Shown: positions 1-7,627 of the stretch, piece by piece
How the letters are laid out: each line of letters opens with the position of its first letter
How positions within the stretch are numbered: the first letter of the stretch is position 1
Source: JAHEIJ01 sp040235565
GTDB lineage: Bacteria > Pseudomonadota > Gammaproteobacteria > UBA6429 > Thiohalophilaceae
DNA length: 42,425 nt
Assembly: GCA_040235565.1 (NCBI GenBank)
Contig: JBECLA010000109.1
Location: 1-42,425, forward strand
Reading direction: 5' to 3'
Made by a program: the position numbers and the translations under genes
The notes under the pieces: model-generated
The model's input: only the letters and a program-made list of their open reading frames with translations
Databases searched by the model: none
What the model was told of the DNA's origin: nothing

Positions 1-141
1 GTGGCCGAATGGGGTCCCGCGGTATCCAAAAACCCCTATCTGTCCTTCAGTTTCACGGGCGGCAAGGCCGGCGATACCGTCAGCATCAGCTGGGTGGATA
101 ACACCGGCGGCAAAGATGCCGCGGAAGTGAAGATTAAATAA
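1..141 (+). CDS. soxZ: SoxZ, thiosulfate-oxidation carrier subunit (C-terminal end only)
   Basis: Only the last 46 codons are in the window and the gene starts upstream. The translated end contains NPYLSFSF, GGKAGDTV and SWVDN, which match the C-terminal beta-strands of SoxZ. In the known Sox pathway SoxZ pairs with SoxY in the periplasm, and SoxYZ carries the sulfur substrate on a Cys of SoxY while SoxAX, SoxB and SoxCD act on it. The stop is followed 24 bases later by a strong terminator, so soxZ is probably the last gene of its transcript. The identification rests on a short piece, but the motif string is distinctive. It is the main reason for calling the organism a sulfur oxidiser. Confidence 0.85.
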   Translation: MAEWGPAVSKNPYLSFSFTGGKAGDTVSISWVDNTGGKDAAEVKIK

Positions 142-165
142 CACTTCCCGTTGTCTGCCCGAATC

Positions 166-199
166 AAGGCGAAGGGTGCCACCACCCTTCGCCTTTTTT
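166..199 (+). terminator. Rho-independent terminator after soxZ
   Basis: A perfect 13-bp stem (AAGGCGAAGGGTG paired with its complement at 183-195) closes a 4-base loop and runs into a T tract. It lies 24 bases after the soxZ stop and separates the sox transcript from cyaY. Confidence 0.93.
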
Positions 200-262
200 A
201 TTTCATAACGCCACTACAGCTGCAGTAAAATTTACCGCTGGTGAACAGAGCAGGGCTCAAAA

Positions 263-589
263 ATGGACGAATCAGAATTTAACCAGCGCGTTGATGACAT
301 CCTGGTACAAATCGAGGACGCCATCGAAGACAGCGGCGCAGACATCGATTACGAAACAGCAGGCGGCATTCTCACCCTCGGGTTTGAAGATGACAGCAAG
401 ATCATCATTAATCGCCAGACCCCGGTACGGCAAATCTGGGTCGCGACCCGGCAGGGCGGTTATCATTTCGTCTATCACGACGATCTGGATCAATGGCGAC
501 TGGAAGGCGAGGAGGAGGAACTGTTTACCGCATTGAGTCGGTTTTGCGCTGACCAGGCCGGTGAGCCGATTGAGCTCGGCGGCGCCTGA
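263..589 (+). CDS. cyaY: Iron donor protein CyaY (bacterial frataxin)
   Basis: This 108-residue protein has the length and layout of CyaY: an acidic first helix (many Asp and Glu in residues 1-30), then beta-strands with ILTLGFED, INRQTPVRQIW, GGYHF and the C-terminal helix. Frataxins bind iron through the acidic helix and modulate Fe-S cluster assembly with IscS in the cytoplasm. The gene follows the soxZ terminator, and the esterase gene starts 5 bases after its stop, so the two are probably co-transcribed. The start ATG fits the family N-terminus. An iron-sulfur role suits the Fe-S and haem proteins nearby, but that link is inference. Confidence 0.93.
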   Translation: MDESEFNQRVDDILVQIEDAIEDSGADIDYETAGGILTLGFEDDSKIIINRQTPVRQIWVATRQGGYHFVYHDDLDQWRLEGEEEELFTALSRFCADQAGEPIELGGA

Positions 590-594
590 ACACG

Positions 595-1266
595 ATGGCG
601 ACAGCGCTATTACCCTGCGTCGAACTGGGGGCGGATGAGGCTGATTATGCGATAATCTGGCTGCACGGCCTCGGTGCGAATGGCCATGACTTTGAACCCA
701 TCGTGCCGGAACTCAAGCTGCCAGCGACAGCAAAAATCCGCTTCGTGTTTCCCCATGCTCCCTCACAGGCTGTTACCATCAATAGCGGTATTGTAATGCC
801 GGCCTGGTTTGATATCGCCTCACCTCAACTGGACCACATCGAAGACGAAGCCGGCATTCGGCGTAGCCAGCAATCTCTCGAGCGATTGATTGAGCGTGAA
901 ACCGGGCGTGGCGTCCCTGTCGAGCACATCATCCTGGCCGGCTTTTCCCAGGGCGGCGCCATTGCCCTGCATACCGGGCTGCGCTACCCACAACCCCTGG
1001 CGGGTATCCTTGGTCTGTCTACCTACCTGCCGCTGGTGCAGACAGTCCGGGCGGAAGCCAGCGAAGCCAACCGGCATATTCCCATCCTGCTGGCTCATGG
1101 CAGTCATGATCCGATCATTCCCTTGCGCCTGGCCGAAGACTCACGCCACTACCTCGAACAGTTCGGCTATCAACCGGAGTGGAAGACGTATTATATGGAA
1201 CACAGTGTCTGTCCGGATGAAATCAAGGACATCTCTCGCTGGCTGGTTCAAATAATCGCGGGCTAG
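595..1266 (+). CDS. Carboxylesterase / phospholipase family alpha/beta hydrolase
   Basis: The 223-residue protein is a compact alpha/beta hydrolase of the carboxylesterase-2 (acyl-protein thioesterase-like) family. Visible marks are the N-terminal IIWLHGLGANGHDF, the nucleophile elbow GFSQGGA, the acid-containing HGSHDPIIP and a late His in MEHSVCPDEI that would complete the Ser-Asp-His triad. There is no signal peptide, so it should be cytoplasmic. Such enzymes cleave short acyl esters and their natural substrate is usually unknown. It starts 5 bases after cyaY. The 25-base gap to the convergent malonyl-CoA decarboxylase holds no clear terminator. Confidence 0.9.
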   Translation: MATALLPCVELGADEADYAIIWLHGLGANGHDFEPIVPELKLPATAKIRFVFPHAPSQAVTINSGIVMPAWFDIASPQLDHIEDEAGIRRSQQSLERLIERETGRGVPVEHIILAGFSQGGAIALHTGLRYPQPLAGILGLSTYLPLVQTVRAEASEANRHIPILLAHGSHDPIIPLRLAEDSRHYLEQFGYQPEWKTYYMEHSVCPDEIKDISRWLVQIIAG

Positions 1267-1291
1267 CAGACCCTGGGGGATCGCAACAACG

Positions 1292-2677
1292 TCAACGTGT
1301 TTCGCTGATTTTCTTGTATTCTTTTGCCAACGACCTGGATAGCGGTATTTCACCGCGTTGCACAAACTGTTCGTGGTTGGCCACCAGTTCATCCGGATCG
1401 TAGAGATAGTTCACCATCACACCAAACGCCTGGGCCCGACCGCGTTCGGAGGTATCAGCAAAAACATTGATACGTTCCAGGCGTGCACCATTGGTAAGAT
1501 GAAACCGCGCCACCGGATCGAGGGAACCACCGTGCGCCCCTGCTGGCGTAGTCAGATAAATCAGCGCCAGACGTTGCAAGATTGCCCCCAGCAACTCCGA
1601 GTCCACCATTTGCTCCTGTTTTGCCAGCATCAAAGCTGTGGTGGCAATAGGGGCATCCGGCGCGTGGTTTCGCAAAGGTTCGGCAAATTCCGCCAGCAGC
1701 AACTCCAGTCGCTCTGGTTCCAGCCCTGATATCTTACCGGCAAGTCCTGCCTCCAGGGTATGGCTAAACCGCGGCAAGGGTGAAAGCGTGACAAACGTTT
1801 TTAAATTCGGTAATTCATCACTGAGTGCCTGCACGACACGTTTTATCAAAAAGTCACCGAAGGAAATACCCCGTAAGCCGGTCTGGGTATTATTTATAGA
1901 ATAAAAAACTGCTGTATCGGCTTCGGCCGGATCGGTTTGTGGCGCACGGGGATCAAGCAAGGGCTCCACCTGATCGGCGATACCCTGCACCAGCGCCACT
2001 TCGACAAAGATTAAAGGTTCACCTTCCAGGGCGGGGTGGAAAAAAGCAAAACAGCGACGGTCGTCTTCCAGCCGTCGCCGTAAATCATTCCAGCCATGGA
2101 TCTCATGTACCGCCTCATAAGCAATCAGTTTTTCCAGTACCCGGGCTGGACTGCTCCAGTCGATGACTTCGAGCTGCAGAAACCCTGGATTAAACCAGGA
2201 TCGAAACAGGTGTTTGAGATCATCATCGACTGGCGCCAGTTCCGGATGTGTCTTCAGAGCCTGCAACAGATCACTGCGTAACCGCACCAGCATTGCCGTG
2301 CCGGCAGGTACCATGTTAAGACGTCTGAACAGTTCCTGCCGCCGCGGTTCGGCCACCGCGATCAACTGCCGCAGGTGGTGTGGCGTTTCGTCTTCACGAC
2401 ACAACCTTGCCACTTCCTCCACCGCGTTAATATCGATCCCAAACCGCGTCAGCAGGAGCTGAAAAAATGCCAGGCGCTCGGTAAACTCCATTGACTCGTA
2501 AGCCAGCAAGATTTCGCGCGCCAGGGCGAGACTCGATGCGGCACCCCGCTCACCCAACAACGCCTCGCAGAGTGCTTCACAATCAAGCTTTTGCCGCCCG
2601 GTCTCTCTGAGGCCAAGGAGCTCGCGGCCACGATCGGCAATCGAGTCGAGTAGTGGTTTAAGCCAGACCCGATTCAT
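1292..2677 (-). CDS. Malonyl-CoA decarboxylase
   Basis: This 461-residue protein matches malonyl-CoA decarboxylase along its length: a helical N-terminal domain followed by a GNAT-like catalytic domain with IFVEVAL, FYSINNTQTGLRGISFG, LIKRVV, TLSPLPRF and, near the end, FHLTNGARLERINVFADTS. The family converts malonyl-CoA to acetyl-CoA and CO2; the catalytic Ser and His known from family structures probably lie in the SPLP and FHLTNGA segments. No targeting signal is seen. A good ribosome site (GGAGAAA) precedes the ATG. It is alone on this strand, convergent with the esterase. A role in clearing malonyl-CoA or in malonate use is possible; no malonate transport or activation genes are nearby. 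Confidence 0.93.
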   Translation of the reverse strand: MNRVWLKPLLDSIADRGRELLGLRETGRQKLDCEALCEALLGERGAASSLALAREILLAYESMEFTERLAFFQLLLTRFGIDINAVEEVARLCREDETPHHLRQLIAVAEPRRQELFRRLNMVPAGTAMLVRLRSDLLQALKTHPELAPVDDDLKHLFRSWFNPGFLQLEVIDWSSPARVLEKLIAYEAVHEIHGWNDLRRRLEDDRRCFAFFHPALEGEPLIFVEVALVQGIADQVEPLLDPRAPQTDPAEADTAVFYSINNTQTGLRGISFGDFLIKRVVQALSDELPNLKTFVTLSPLPRFSHTLEAGLAGKISGLEPERLELLLAEFAEPLRNHAPDAPIATTALMLAKQEQMVDSELLGAILQRLALIYLTTPAGAHGGSLDPVARFHLTNGARLERINVFADTSERGRAQAFGVMVNYLYDPDELVANHEQFVQRGEIPLSRSLAKEYKKISETR

Positions 2678-2864
2678 CGGGTTTCTCCATTCACAAGTTT
2701 GATCCCACCTTGCAGATAGAAAACTGAGGTCGTATTTATTTTCGGGTAGATGTTGTTATGCCTAATCGAAAACAAAAAACAGAGAAGTTCATGCTTCAGT
2801 ATAGTGTACCGACACGGTAACAACGGTGTTCCTTAAGTTATAACCAGGCACTGGTAGGCATTGT

Positions 2865-3458
2865 TTATATGGTCTTACGCCAAACCAGGGTGCGGTTGTT
2901 CGCCGGCATGGCGTGATCGGCATGCAGTGTCAAATCATGCCGGGCGGCCAGTGCATTCAATGCTTCAAAGTCCCGGATTCCGCTGCGCGGATCCCGTTGT
3001 TTGAGCCATACATCAAACCGCGCATTGCTGTCACTGGTGTAACTACCATGATAATTGAAAGGCCCGTAAAGGCAAAACACGCCCCGGGATTGTAAAACCC
3101 GGCCAATCCCGGCAAACATGTTCTCGACACTGACCCAATCCATAATATGCACCGTGTTGGCACTGAATACGGCATCTACCTGACCCACTGACCAATGCGG
3201 CTGATTGACGTCCAGCTCTGTTGGTGGCGCCACATTGGGCAGCTGTGCCGCTTGCAACCAGAGCTGGATGCCGTCATGGAGTGCGGCCACTTCACTGGGC
3301 AACCACTGCAAATGCGGAAATTGCGCCGCGAAAAAAACTGCATGTTGTCCGGTGCCGCTCCCGATCTCCAGCACCGTCTGCACTTCGGCAAAATACTGTT
3401 GCAGCACAGTCAGAATGGGGTATTTATTCTGTTCACAAGCTTCTGAATAGGGCTTCAT
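2865..3458 (-). CDS. DUF938 SAM-dependent methyltransferase-like protein
   Basis: The 197-residue protein belongs to the DUF938 group of class I methyltransferase folds. The start MKPYSEACEQNKYPIL and the glycine-rich loop VLEIGSGTGQHAVFFA are typical, followed by PSEV, AVFSANTVHIMDW and YGPFNYHG. Several members are annotated only as predicted methyltransferases and no substrate is established. It is transcribed away from the cytochrome c-DUF302 operon, sharing a 108-base divergent region. The 187 bases between it and the decarboxylase show no gene, only a short hairpin near 2809. Confidence 0.9.
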   Translation of the reverse strand: MKPYSEACEQNKYPILTVLQQYFAEVQTVLEIGSGTGQHAVFFAAQFPHLQWLPSEVAALHDGIQLWLQAAQLPNVAPPTELDVNQPHWSVGQVDAVFSANTVHIMDWVSVENMFAGIGRVLQSRGVFCLYGPFNYHGSYTSDSNARFDVWLKQRDPRSGIRDFEALNALAARHDLTLHADHAMPANNRTLVWRKTI

Positions 3459-3490
3459 TGTCGGCGCGGTGATTGTAAATGAGATTTCGG

Positions 3491-3504
3491 TTGATATAAC
3501 TCAA
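3491..3504. promoter_or_regulatory. FNR/ANR-like box before the cytochrome c-DUF302 operon
   Basis: TTGATATAACTCAA matches 9 of the 10 fixed positions of the FNR/ANR consensus TTGAT-N4-ATCAA. It lies 63 bases before the cytochrome start. A possible -10 (TACACT, 3529-3534) would put the box centre about 43 bases upstream of transcription start, close to the usual activating position. This is a match by eye only. Confidence 0.45.
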
Positions 3505-3566
3505 TAGCCCCATGGCCAAATTTAAGTTTACACTTTATGTTACCGACGAGTGAAAGGGAGAAATGC

Positions 3567-4616
3567 ATGCTTTTTAGGGTGCCTCTGTACCTGGCACTAT
3601 GCCTCATTGTTGGGGCAAGCCAGGCTGCGGACAACACAAGAGGGGAAGAACTGTATCGCCAGCATTGTGCCGCCTGTCACGGCTACGACGGCAATGGTGG
3701 TGTGGGGGTACCACTGACCTTGCCGGATTTCCAGTACAGCGTCACCAACAATTATCTCAAGACCACAATTCGCCATGGGCGACCGGGGCGCGTCATGCCG
3801 GCCTTTCCGAGTATGAGTAATGCCGATATCAAGGCCCTGATTCAATACATCCGTCAATGGGCACCCGGTAAGCCCTATCGTTATCCGATTACCCCGGTGG
3901 GCGGGGACGCCAAACACGGCGAGCAGCTCTACCAGCAGCACTGTGCGGCCTGTCATGGCCCGAATGGCGAGGGCGGCAAGGGCACCGGCCTGACCTTTTC
4001 GCGTCCGCGGGATTTACCGATTATCGCGCCGGCGCTGAATAACCCCGGTTTTCTCAAGGCGGCTTCAGATCAGTTTATCAAGGCCACCCTGATGAACGGC
4101 CGCGAAGGCACCCCCATGGTGTCGTTCCTGCAGCAGGGCCTGACAGAGCAGGACATCAACGATCTGGTGGTCTTTGTGCGATCGTTTGAACAGAATCCAC
4201 TCCCCAAGGAACAAAAACCGCTTGAGGTCAAAGAGGCAACCATCGTCTTCGAGTCCTCATATGACATGAAGACCACCATCGCCAATCTCAAGGACGCCAT
4301 CATCGGCAACAACTTCATTCTCATTCGCGAGCAAACTCTGGATGATGGGCTGGTTCCGGCCGGGAAGGAAAACCCGAAACAGCAAATCATTTACTTCTGT
4401 AACTTCGGTTTTCTGAACCAGGCTCTGGCGATTGACCCGCGTGTGGGTTTGTTTCTGCCGTGTCGTGTCACGGTGGTTGAAAAAGATGGCAAGGTCCTGG
4501 TGTACGCCATCAATCCCAGCCGCCTGTCGCCGTTATTTAACAACACCGAACTGAACAAGTTGTGCCACGAAATGAATACCAGCTACATCTCCATCATCGA
4601 GGACGCCACCTTATGA
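3567..4616 (+). CDS. Secreted dihaem cytochrome c fused to a DUF302 domain
   Basis: The protein (349 residues from the chosen start) has a signal peptide ending near GASQA, two class I cytochrome c domains and a C-terminal DUF302 domain (about residues 228-325). Haem sites are CAACH at residues 34-38 and 126-130; candidate distal Met ligands are Met77 (VMPAFPSM) and Met184 (TPMVSF). The DUF302 part shows FGFLNQAL, LFLPCRVTVVEKDGKV and AINP. The ATG at 3567 is preferred over one 30 bases upstream because AAGGGAG sits 7 bases before it and the signal peptide begins there. It should act in the periplasm as an electron carrier with an attached ligand-binding module. It overlaps the next gene by ATGA. 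The DUF302 function is unknown. Confidence 0.9.
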   Translation: MLFRVPLYLALCLIVGASQAADNTRGEELYRQHCAACHGYDGNGGVGVPLTLPDFQYSVTNNYLKTTIRHGRPGRVMPAFPSMSNADIKALIQYIRQWAPGKPYRYPITPVGGDAKHGEQLYQQHCAACHGPNGEGGKGTGLTFSRPRDLPIIAPALNNPGFLKAASDQFIKATLMNGREGTPMVSFLQQGLTEQDINDLVVFVRSFEQNPLPKEQKPLEVKEATIVFESSYDMKTTIANLKDAIIGNNFILIREQTLDDGLVPAGKENPKQQIIYFCNFGFLNQALAIDPRVGLFLPCRVTVVEKDGKVLVYAINPSRLSPLFNNTELNKLCHEMNTSYISIIEDATL

Positions 4617-5068
4617 AACCCAATACATTCTACCGGGCGGTTATCCTCAGTTGGTTATTGCTCACGGGATTGCCGGCAGCGGCCGAAGACCTGCTGATGG
4701 CACGCAGTCCGATGACTTTCCCGGAGGCCATGCTGAAATTGCAAAATACCCTGAAAAAGTACAACCATACCTTAAGCCGGGTACAACGGGTCGATATTGG
4801 CCTGACCGCGAAGGGGTATAAAACCGACAAATATCGTATTGTCTTCTATGGTCAGGTGGAGGAAATTCAACAACTGGCCGATGAGTACCCCCAGCTCATC
4901 CCCTATCTACCCCACAAGATCGCCATTTTTGCCGAAGAAGAGGACACCATGCTGGTGGCGGTGAACCCGGAAATGCTGTTTGAGACCGATGACCCGAAAC
5001 TTCAGGCGATCATGAAGAAATGGCATCAGGATCTGCAGCGCATCTTTAAGGACATGCGCGTCGAATAG
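4613..5068 (+). CDS. Secreted stand-alone DUF302 protein
   Basis: This 151-residue protein starts at an ATG whose last two bases lie inside the stop of the cytochrome gene (ATGA overlap), so translation is probably coupled. Residues 1-22 form a signal peptide (LLLTGLPAAAED). The rest resembles a DUF302 domain: a first helix around LKLQNTLKKYNHTLSRVQ, YRIVFYGQVEEIQQLADEYPQL, then the PYLPHKIAIFAEEEDTML strand and AVNPEML. No haem motif is present. It is therefore a periplasmic partner of the fused DUF302 domain upstream; pairing of the two as a complex is inference. The Cys of the LPC motif in the fused copy is His here (LPHK). Confidence 0.8.
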   Translation: MKPNTFYRAVILSWLLLTGLPAAAEDLLMARSPMTFPEAMLKLQNTLKKYNHTLSRVQRVDIGLTAKGYKTDKYRIVFYGQVEEIQQLADEYPQLIPYLPHKIAIFAEEEDTMLVAVNPEMLFETDDPKLQAIMKKWHQDLQRIFKDMRVE

Positions 5069-5078
5069 CTGCGGCAAA

Positions 5079-5102
5079 TTGCCATGGTGCTTGCACCGGC
5101 AA
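5079..5102 (+). other. Hairpin after the DUF302 operon
   Basis: TTGCC-AT-GGTGC pairs with GCACC-GGCAA to give a 10-bp stem with one 2-base bulge, 10 bases after the DUF302 stop. It lacks a T tract, so it may protect or pause the transcript end rather than act as an intrinsic terminator. Confidence 0.5.
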
Positions 5103-5148
5103 GAGCCACGGGGTAGCTTATAGACCAAAAGAACACTGGAACTCAGTT

Positions 5149-5988
5149 ATGTTGAATACCCTTGATACGGCGCAGTACCAGCAATTGCTTGAAGCCTGTC
5201 CAGTTGGCCTGATGCTGATCGATCAGGACGGCAAGGCTCAGTGGCTGAATGCGACTCTGCGAGACTGGCTGGGCACGCGGGCGGATTCGGTCGTGCAACA
5301 GACCAGTGATTCCGCCCCCCCCGGACTGAAAGATCTGTGGGCTGAGAGTGCTGCGGTCCATCTGGCCGCCAGCGCGTCACAGGAGGATCTGTGGTTGCTC
5401 GGAACCAGTCAACCCCTGGCCAATGGCGGCATGATGCAGTTTTTCACTGACGCCTCACCGCTCAAGTTGCTGATGCAGGAACGTGACAAGCTGCAGGAGC
5501 AGCTCGCCAAGCAGTCGCTGACGGATGCCGACACCGGTATGCCCAATCGGCGGGCCCTGTCGAACAACCTGGAATCACAGGTTTCGCGCAGCCGCCGCTA
5601 TCAGAATCCCCTGACCATTCTGATTCTGCGCATCGAAAACCTGTCCGACTTCATCACCCAGCATGATACCGACTCGGCCCAGCCGCTGTTAGTGGCCATA
5701 CGCAATGTACTGAATGATCAATTACGCTGGGCTGACATCATCGGTCGCATGGATGAAAATGAATTCTTGTTGATTCTGCCCGAAACCCATCTGGATGCCA
5801 CCGCGCAAATGATCGAGCTGATAACCCAGCGTCTGGATGATCTTGCTATCGAGGGCTTCGAAAACAGTACTTTTAAAGTCCAGGCCCGTTTTGGCGCCGC
5901 CGAGTGGCATAAAGGGGATGATGTCGGTTTGTTGATGATGCGCGCCCGGGAGGAACTGGATGGAGGTGAACAACAAAACACGGCGTGA
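5149..5988 (+). CDS. PAS domain protein with degenerate GGDEF domain
   Basis: The 279-residue protein has an N-terminal PAS-like domain (about residues 8-60, CPVGLMLIDQDGKAQWLN), a linker with a helical stretch (LLMQERDKLQEQLAKQ) and a GGDEF-family domain from about residue 125 (DADTGMPNRRAL). The catalytic GG(D/E)EF is replaced by DENEF at residues 202-206, and the usual DID-x-F-K metal and substrate motif reads RIENLSDF. It should not make c-di-GMP; it may bind a ligand or act as a scaffold. It has no membrane segment. It follows the DUF302 pair in the same direction and ends at a shared terminator. The label diguanylate cyclase would be misleading here. Confidence 0.85.
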   Translation: MLNTLDTAQYQQLLEACPVGLMLIDQDGKAQWLNATLRDWLGTRADSVVQQTSDSAPPGLKDLWAESAAVHLAASASQEDLWLLGTSQPLANGGMMQFFTDASPLKLLMQERDKLQEQLAKQSLTDADTGMPNRRALSNNLESQVSRSRRYQNPLTILILRIENLSDFITQHDTDSAQPLLVAIRNVLNDQLRWADIIGRMDENEFLLILPETHLDATAQMIELITQRLDDLAIEGFENSTFKVQARFGAAEWHKGDDVGLLMMRAREELDGGEQQNTA

Positions 5989-6018
5989 CCCGGCGACTTT
6001 TCCACGCATCATTATTCT

Positions 6019-6047
6019 AAAAAAGCGGCCCCAGGGCCGCTTTTTTT
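6019..6047. terminator. Bidirectional terminator between the GGDEF-like gene and argH
   Basis: GCGGCC-CCAG-GGCCGC is flanked by an A run on the left and a T run on the right, so it works as an intrinsic terminator on both strands. The T run overlaps the argH stop codon at 6046-6048. Confidence 0.9.
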
Positions 6048-7467
6048 ATTCTGCGACCGGCTCGGCCAGCGGGAAACCCGCCAGCCTGTCCCGGGCACGC
6101 CGAATCGCCGCCCGTACCTGGACCGGCGCGGTTCCCCCAAGATGATCCCGGGCCGCCACCGAACCCTCCAGGGTCAGGACGGCAAAAACGTCTTCCTCAA
6201 TCACCTGACTGAACGCCTGTAATTCAGCCAGGCTCATTTCCGCCAGGTCCTTGCCCGTCTCCACGCCATGACGCACCGCCTTGCCCACGATCTCATGGGC
6301 ATCACGAAACGGCACGCCCTTGCGCACCAGATAGTCGGCCAGATCGGTGGCAGTGGAAAATCCCCGCCGCGCCGCTTCCCGCATATTGGCCGCTTTCACG
6401 ATGATCTGCGGGATCATATCGGCAAACACCCGCAGACAACCTTTGACATTGTCGAGGGTATCGAACAAGGGTTCCTTGTCTTCCTGGTTGTCCTTGTTAT
6501 AGGCCAGCGGCTGGCCTTTCATCAGGGTCAACAGGCTCATCAGGTGGCCATATACCCGACCGGTCTTGCCACGCACCAGCTCAGGGACATCCGGATTTTT
6601 CTTCTGCGGCATGATGCTGGAGCCGGTACAAAAGCTGTCACCCAGATCAACAAAATCAAACTGCGCCGAACTCCAGAGAATCATTTCTTCGGAGAAACGC
6701 GACAGGTGCATCATGAGCGTTGCTGCCACGGCAGTGAATTCGATGGCAAAATCGCGATCGCTGACGGCGTCGAGGGAATTTTCTGCAATCGCGGCAAAGC
6801 CCAGCTCCCGCGCGGTAAATTCCCGATCGATATGATAGGTCGTCCCGGCGAGCGCCGCCGCACCCAACGGCATGACATTGACCCGCTGGTCGCAATCTGC
6901 CAGCCGCGCCTGATCGCGCATCAACATTTCCACCCACGCCAGCAGATGATGCCCAAAGGTCACCGGCTGCGCCGTCTGCAAATGGGTAAAACCCGGCATA
7001 ATGGTCTCCGCTTCGCGCTCCGCCACGTCCAGCAAGCCTGCCTGCAGGCGACGCAATTCCCGGGCCAGTAACCGGATCTGTTCCCGCAGGTAAAGCCGAA
7101 TATCCGTCGCCACCTGGTCATTACGTGAGCGGCCGGTATGCAATTTCTTACCGGCACTGCCGATGCGATCCGTGAGACGTGCCTCGATATTCATATGCAC
7201 GTCTTCGAGCTCGGTCGACCAGGCAAATTCACCCCGCTCGATCTCCAGCTGAATGTCCTGCAGGCCATTTATTATGGCCTGACATTCCTGCTCGGTCAGA
7301 ATACCGACATGGGCCAGCATGCGTGCATGCGCAATGGAACCGGCAATATCATGCTTGTACAAACGCCTGTCGAAACCCACTGAGGCAGTAAAGGCTTCCA
7401 CAAAGGCATCGGTCGGCGCGGTAAACCGCCCCGCCCAGGGTTTCTCGGTATCGTTGGCGTCACTCAT
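6046..7467 (-). CDS. argH: Argininosuccinate lyase
   Basis: The 473-residue enzyme splits argininosuccinate to arginine and fumarate in the last step of arginine synthesis. It shows the fumarase/aspartase superfamily signature GSSIMPQKKNPD, plus WAGRF near the start, HTGRSRNDQV, GFTHLQTAQPV and the C-terminal GGTAPVQV. The ATG at 7467 (MSDANDTEKPWAGRF) is preferred to a TTG 36 bases upstream because it gives the family N-terminus. It is divergent from algZ, with 160 bases between the two starts, as in Pseudomonas. The enzyme is cytoplasmic and works as a tetramer. Confidence 0.96.
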   Translation of the reverse strand: MSDANDTEKPWAGRFTAPTDAFVEAFTASVGFDRRLYKHDIAGSIAHARMLAHVGILTEQECQAIINGLQDIQLEIERGEFAWSTELEDVHMNIEARLTDRIGSAGKKLHTGRSRNDQVATDIRLYLREQIRLLARELRRLQAGLLDVAEREAETIMPGFTHLQTAQPVTFGHHLLAWVEMLMRDQARLADCDQRVNVMPLGAAALAGTTYHIDREFTARELGFAAIAENSLDAVSDRDFAIEFTAVAATLMMHLSRFSEEMILWSSAQFDFVDLGDSFCTGSSIMPQKKNPDVPELVRGKTGRVYGHLMSLLTLMKGQPLAYNKDNQEDKEPLFDTLDNVKGCLRVFADMIPQIIVKAANMREAARRGFSTATDLADYLVRKGVPFRDAHEIVGKAVRHGVETGKDLAEMSLAELQAFSQVIEEDVFAVLTLEGSVAARDHLGGTAPVQVRAAIRRARDRLAGFPLAEPVAE

Positions 7468-7627
7468 GGCCGGTTTTGTGAATCCGTTGCAGACAAGCCG
7501 CAAGTATAACGGTTTTGCTATAAAGCCGCATTTTGCAAATGCCGTTAACTAAACAATGCGAAGCGGTCTAAATCATGTCATTCCCGCTGGCTTTACGTGA
7601 TAATGGCTTCAAACCGATAAGATCATC

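Noticed and set aside
3527..3539. TTTACACTTTATG, identical to the start of the E. coli lac promoter
   Set aside because: No -10 hexamer follows at 16-18 bases; the likeness is chance.
3522..3550. TTAAGTTT followed by ACCGACGA as a sigma-28 promoter
   Set aside because: Spacing would be 12 and the -10 half has only about 5 of 8 matches; it would start transcription at the ribosome site of the cytochrome gene.
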